Source: JAJRZL01 sp964557855
GTDB taxonomy: Bacteria > Zixibacteria > MSB-5A5 > GN15 > FEB-12
Length of the DNA: 64,000 bases
Direction: 5' to 3'
Assembly (NCBI GenBank): GCA_964557855.1
Contig: CAZLBP010000010.1
Span: 51,042 to 115,041, forward strand
Both the position numbers and the translations under genes were made by a program. Position 1 is the stretch's first letter. Each line of letters begins with the position of its first letter. This document shows positions 61,912 to 64,000 of this stretch, one piece after another. The notes under the pieces are model-generated. The model had not been told where the DNA came from. It worked only from the letters and a program-made list of their open reading frames with translations, and did no database searches.

Positions 61912-62703
61912 ATGGATAACACACTCAATATATTGGTCGTGGATGACGAACAAATCGTACTCGACAGTATCGACAAACTCCTGCGCCGCGAGCCGTATAC
62001 GGTGCACACCGCGCTCAACGTCAACGAGGCACAGGCGAAACTGGCGAAACTGGATATTCATATCGTGTTGACGGACCTGATGATGCCGGATACGGACGGA
62101 TTGGAATTCATGCGCTTAATCAAGGAGGACAAACCGCTCCTGCCGGTCATCATGATCACCGGCTACGCCACCATCAACACCGCTCTCCAGGCCACCCAGC
62201 TGGGCGCTTTTGACTACGTCGCCAAACCCTTCACCCGCAAGGAACTGGTCGCCGTGTTGCGGCGCGCCACGGAACTGGTGCAGGCCACACCGTCGGGTAC
62301 CCCTGCGGAAACGCTGGTACCGGCTCAGGCAACGACCGCACCGGATATGCGGGGCCGCCGGTTCAAAGCGGTCGGCGAACACGCCTGGTTGATGCTCGAA
62401 GAAAACGGGATCGTACTCCTGGGCATCGAGCACTCCTTTCTGCAAACGGTCGGACGCATCCAGAGCATGCAGCTGCCCTCGGCAGGGGATGAACTTCGCC
62501 AGGGCAGCGCTTACGTTCATATCATCTCCACCGATCTTCGTGCCCATACCGTCTTGTCTCCCTTGTCCGGGACGGTAGTCGAAGTCAATGAAAAGATACT
62601 GGACAACCCCGAGCTGACGCTCCAGGATCCGTTCGGCGAGGGGTGGCTCATCCGCCTCAAACCCTCCCGCTTCGATCTGGAAATCAAAGAACTCGGACTG
62701 TAG
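61912..62703 (+). CDS. Response regulator with GcvH-like output domain lacking the lipoyl lysine
   Basis: A 263-residue protein. The receiver domain (about 5-120) has Asp11-Asp12, phosphoacceptor Asp55 in LTDLMMPD, Thr83 and Lys105. A linker rich in Ala/Thr/Pro leads to a second domain (about 148-255) that looks like glycine cleavage H protein: HAWLMLEENGIVLLGIEHS then TVLSPLSGTVVEVNEKIL and GWLIRLKPS. The lipoyl lysine is absent: HIISTDLRAHTVLSPLSG has Leu where GcvH has Lys. So it is likely a protein or ligand interaction domain. There is no DNA-binding domain. It pairs with the upstream kinase. Confidence 0.8.
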   Translation: MDNTLNILVVDDEQIVLDSIDKLLRREPYTVHTALNVNEAQAKLAKLDIHIVLTDLMMPDTDGLEFMRLIKEDKPLLPVIMITGYATINTALQATQLGAFDYVAKPFTRKELVAVLRRATELVQATPSGTPAETLVPAQATTAPDMRGRRFKAVGEHAWLMLEENGIVLLGIEHSFLQTVGRIQSMQLPSAGDELRQGSAYVHIISTDLRAHTVLSPLSGTVVEVNEKILDNPELTLQDPFGEGWLIRLKPSRFDLEIKELGL

Positions 62704-62993
62704 AGTATCTCTGGATAAAATAGTCCTTTATTCTGCTCCGCCCGCACATGGGCCGAGCTCGGGCGACCCTCACCTAAGATTCAGTCGGATTAATGGGTAT
62801 TCTATTTAAACGTTTTGGGCCGTCTCCGGGTTCCGGTCCGGCCGGCCCGTACGCTTGTGAATATCGTCACATGGATCAATATTTGGAACAATAGGCCGGG
62901 GCACCGTTGTTATAAAGAGCGACGAACGAAATCAGGCGGATCGCCTCCGACGGGTCGGAACCGTGATTGTCTGAGTAACGGGGGTGCTAAAAG

Positions 62994-63347
62994 ATGGTGG
63001 ATGATGTGAAAAAACAACTGCACAGATTTCCGAATGTGAAACAGATGCTGGAACGAATTCCCGAAGAGATATGGGATATCTTCCTGCCGCGCCATATCGC
63101 GGGATTACAGACACTGGAAATGCGAGTCGCCGGTTTCAAGCGGCGCGAGCATGATCGCGATCAGGTAATCGCCCTGCAGCGCTTGTGCGGCATGCCGTTG
63201 CGGCCCAATGATTCCCTGGCCGCAACCAAAGCCAAAGCGCGCATCCAGGGCAAGAAAAACACCGGTTTGTTCGAGAAATTCAAGAACAATAACACCAATG
63301 ACAGCGATGATTTCACCTCGGACTCTGACTCCGAATACGAAGAATAG
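62994..63347 (+). CDS. Small hypothetical protein with acidic C-terminus
   Basis: A 117-residue protein. The first part (about 1-75) is helical and basic and reads LHRFPNVKQMLERIPEEIWD; the middle is Lys-rich; the last about 20 residues are Asn/Asp/Ser/Glu only (ending SDSDSEYEE). It has no signal peptide. GGGGGTG-like bases precede the ATG. No family recognised. It may belong with the kinase/regulator cluster but is 290 bases downstream. Confidence 0.5.
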   Translation: MVDDVKKQLHRFPNVKQMLERIPEEIWDIFLPRHIAGLQTLEMRVAGFKRREHDRDQVIALQRLCGMPLRPNDSLAATKAKARIQGKKNTGLFEKFKNNNTNDSDDFTSDSDSEYEE

Positions 63348-63485
63348 ATGTATTTCGGATGTACCCAATCAGCTTGCAGTCAGCAGGCAGTCGTGCTCTT
63401 ACGGGGCGAAAAACGGGTCTTTCGCCGGCAAAGGCGAGTTATGCCCCGCAGTCGGATTCCCCTTACTCTTTTCTAATTAACCCTA

Positions 63486-63830
63486 TCATACGCCATCGGT
63501 TAGAGCGGCTTCGGCATCGGCTCTGCTCTCGAAATGCTCGAATATCGTTGCCAGCCGCGTAATGGCCAGCAATGACTCAACCTGTTCGATATTGGTCAGA
63601 GCCAGCCGGCCTCCGGCCTTCCTGACCGACTTGTGAGCCGCCAGCAGCATGCCCAACCCCTGCGAGTTAGTCCAGGCCACCTGGGACATGTCAACCAGAA
63701 TGTTCTTCATGTTGAGATTCAGGTATTCCTGAATACGGCCTTGGAACATGGTCGCTTCCCTGCCTCCCATGATCTTGCCGAACAGTTCGATTACGGGTAT
63801 GTTACCGGCGAGATGATCTTTCATCCGCAT
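63486..63830 (-). CDS. STAS domain protein (anti-sigma factor antagonist-like)
   Basis: A 114-residue STAS domain. IPVIELFGKIMGG start, KNILVDMSQVAWTNSQGLGM with Ser in the phosphorylation position, and GGRLALTNIEQVESLLAITRL follow the SpoIIAA/RsbV pattern. The ATG at 63830 has AAGGAG 8 bases upstream; a longer in-frame start (63956) would add 42 residues. Such proteins bind anti-sigma kinases, which are not seen here. It converges on the acidic-tailed gene. Confidence 0.82.
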   Translation of the reverse strand: MRMKDHLAGNIPVIELFGKIMGGREATMFQGRIQEYLNLNMKNILVDMSQVAWTNSQGLGMLLAAHKSVRKAGGRLALTNIEQVESLLAITRLATIFEHFESRADAEAALTDGV

Positions 63831-63948
63831 AATTGAGTCTCCTTGCGGTTCTAGAGATTTCAGCCGGGCGGCCGGCGTTCGATTTCGGTCCAATGCTGTC
63901 CTGCGCGGTGTACCCTGAATACGCAGACGGGCCAGAAAAGTTGTCCTA

Positions 63949-63971
63949 GTTCCCAAATTGCATTTGGGAAC
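63949..63971. repeat. Perfect hairpin near the window end
   Basis: GTTCCCAAAT (63949-63958), loop TGC, ATTTGGGAAC (63962-63971). There is no T run. Another piece, TGCACTTGG, follows, so it may be the edge of a larger repeat continuing past the window. Confidence 0.5.
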
Positions 63972-64000
63972 ACACCTGTCGTCCGGGTTGCACTTGGATC

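Noticed and set aside
46866..62726. Shared GATAAAATAGTCC directly after two stop codons (46866 and 62714)
   Set aside because: A 13-base match between two places in 64 kb is expected by chance; it forms no hairpin.
62704..62993. Riboswitch or small RNA between the response regulator and the acidic-tailed gene
   Set aside because: The gap is GC-rich in part with short inverted pieces, but nothing matches a known RNA family by eye.

Overview
The window is a 64 kb piece of a Gram-negative bacterial chromosome. Outer-membrane functions are present (MCE/MlaD protein, TolC family protein, two small beta-barrel-like proteins, lipoproteins). One secreted protein carries paired dockerin-like C-terminal motifs (NVDG..PVDVGD..YLVNYLFRGGPPP) and another an FCB-style N-terminal module with a YadA-like head and an S74 tail. 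I infer an uncultured lineage of the FCB group, most likely candidate division Zixibacteria; this rests on protein style, not on a marker-gene tree. Genes are closely packed and many overlap by 1-14 bases. Non-ATG starts (GTG, TTG) recur.

Region 1 (1-6829, + strand): the 3' end of rsgA, an MCE protein, a class III-type sirtuin, a TPR lipoprotein with a TonB-like C-terminus, and a pyrK-pyrD-pyrF run for late pyrimidine synthesis; pyrF has an unusual proline-rich tail. A decayed IS21-like end lies just behind it. Region 2 (7122-20197, mostly - strand): an RqcH/NFACT protein, a SnoaL-like protein (+), the dockerin-type secreted protein, then a long run transcribed leftward from gcvT: gcvT, comB-like, a MA-peptidase-like TPR protein, a BatA/VWA membrane protein, an ABC-F ATPase, a flavodoxin-like reductase and a methyltransferase.

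Region 3 (20315-31075): a chimeric-looking pentapeptide-repeat membrane protein, two small exported proteins, a membrane protein bracketed by a hairpin repeat family, tRNA-Lys(CTT), the large YadA-head/S74 protein, an EamA transporter, a Nudix-like protein, a small membrane protein and short HPF with a clear terminator. Region 4 (31468-38144, + strand): an operon of four uncharacterised membrane proteins, a sugar-1-phosphate nucleotidyltransferase, and metK-ahcY (methyl cycle).

Region 5 (38155-44918, - strand): a complete YbhGFSR-like ABC-2 exporter operon (TetR, TolC, HlyD, two ATPases, two permeases) with a clear promoter and a double operator. Region 6 (45255-47233): two genes of unknown function, then a cluster of short repeats. 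Region 7 (47234-57746, - strand): ftsE-ftsX-envC-holB-ricT-metG-tatD-rsmA-pdxJ-rluD plus a miniature beta-carbonic-anhydrase-like protein. FtsE has lost its Q-loop, signature and H-loop residues. Region 8 (57792-64000): a Ycf48/BNR-like protein, a degenerate kinase-like protein, a histidine kinase with a Rossmann-type N-terminus, a response regulator with a GcvH-like output domain lacking the lipoyl lysine, an acidic-tailed small protein and a STAS protein. The most interesting candidates are the four-gene membrane operon, the degenerate FtsE and the Rossmann-kinase/GcvH-regulator pair.
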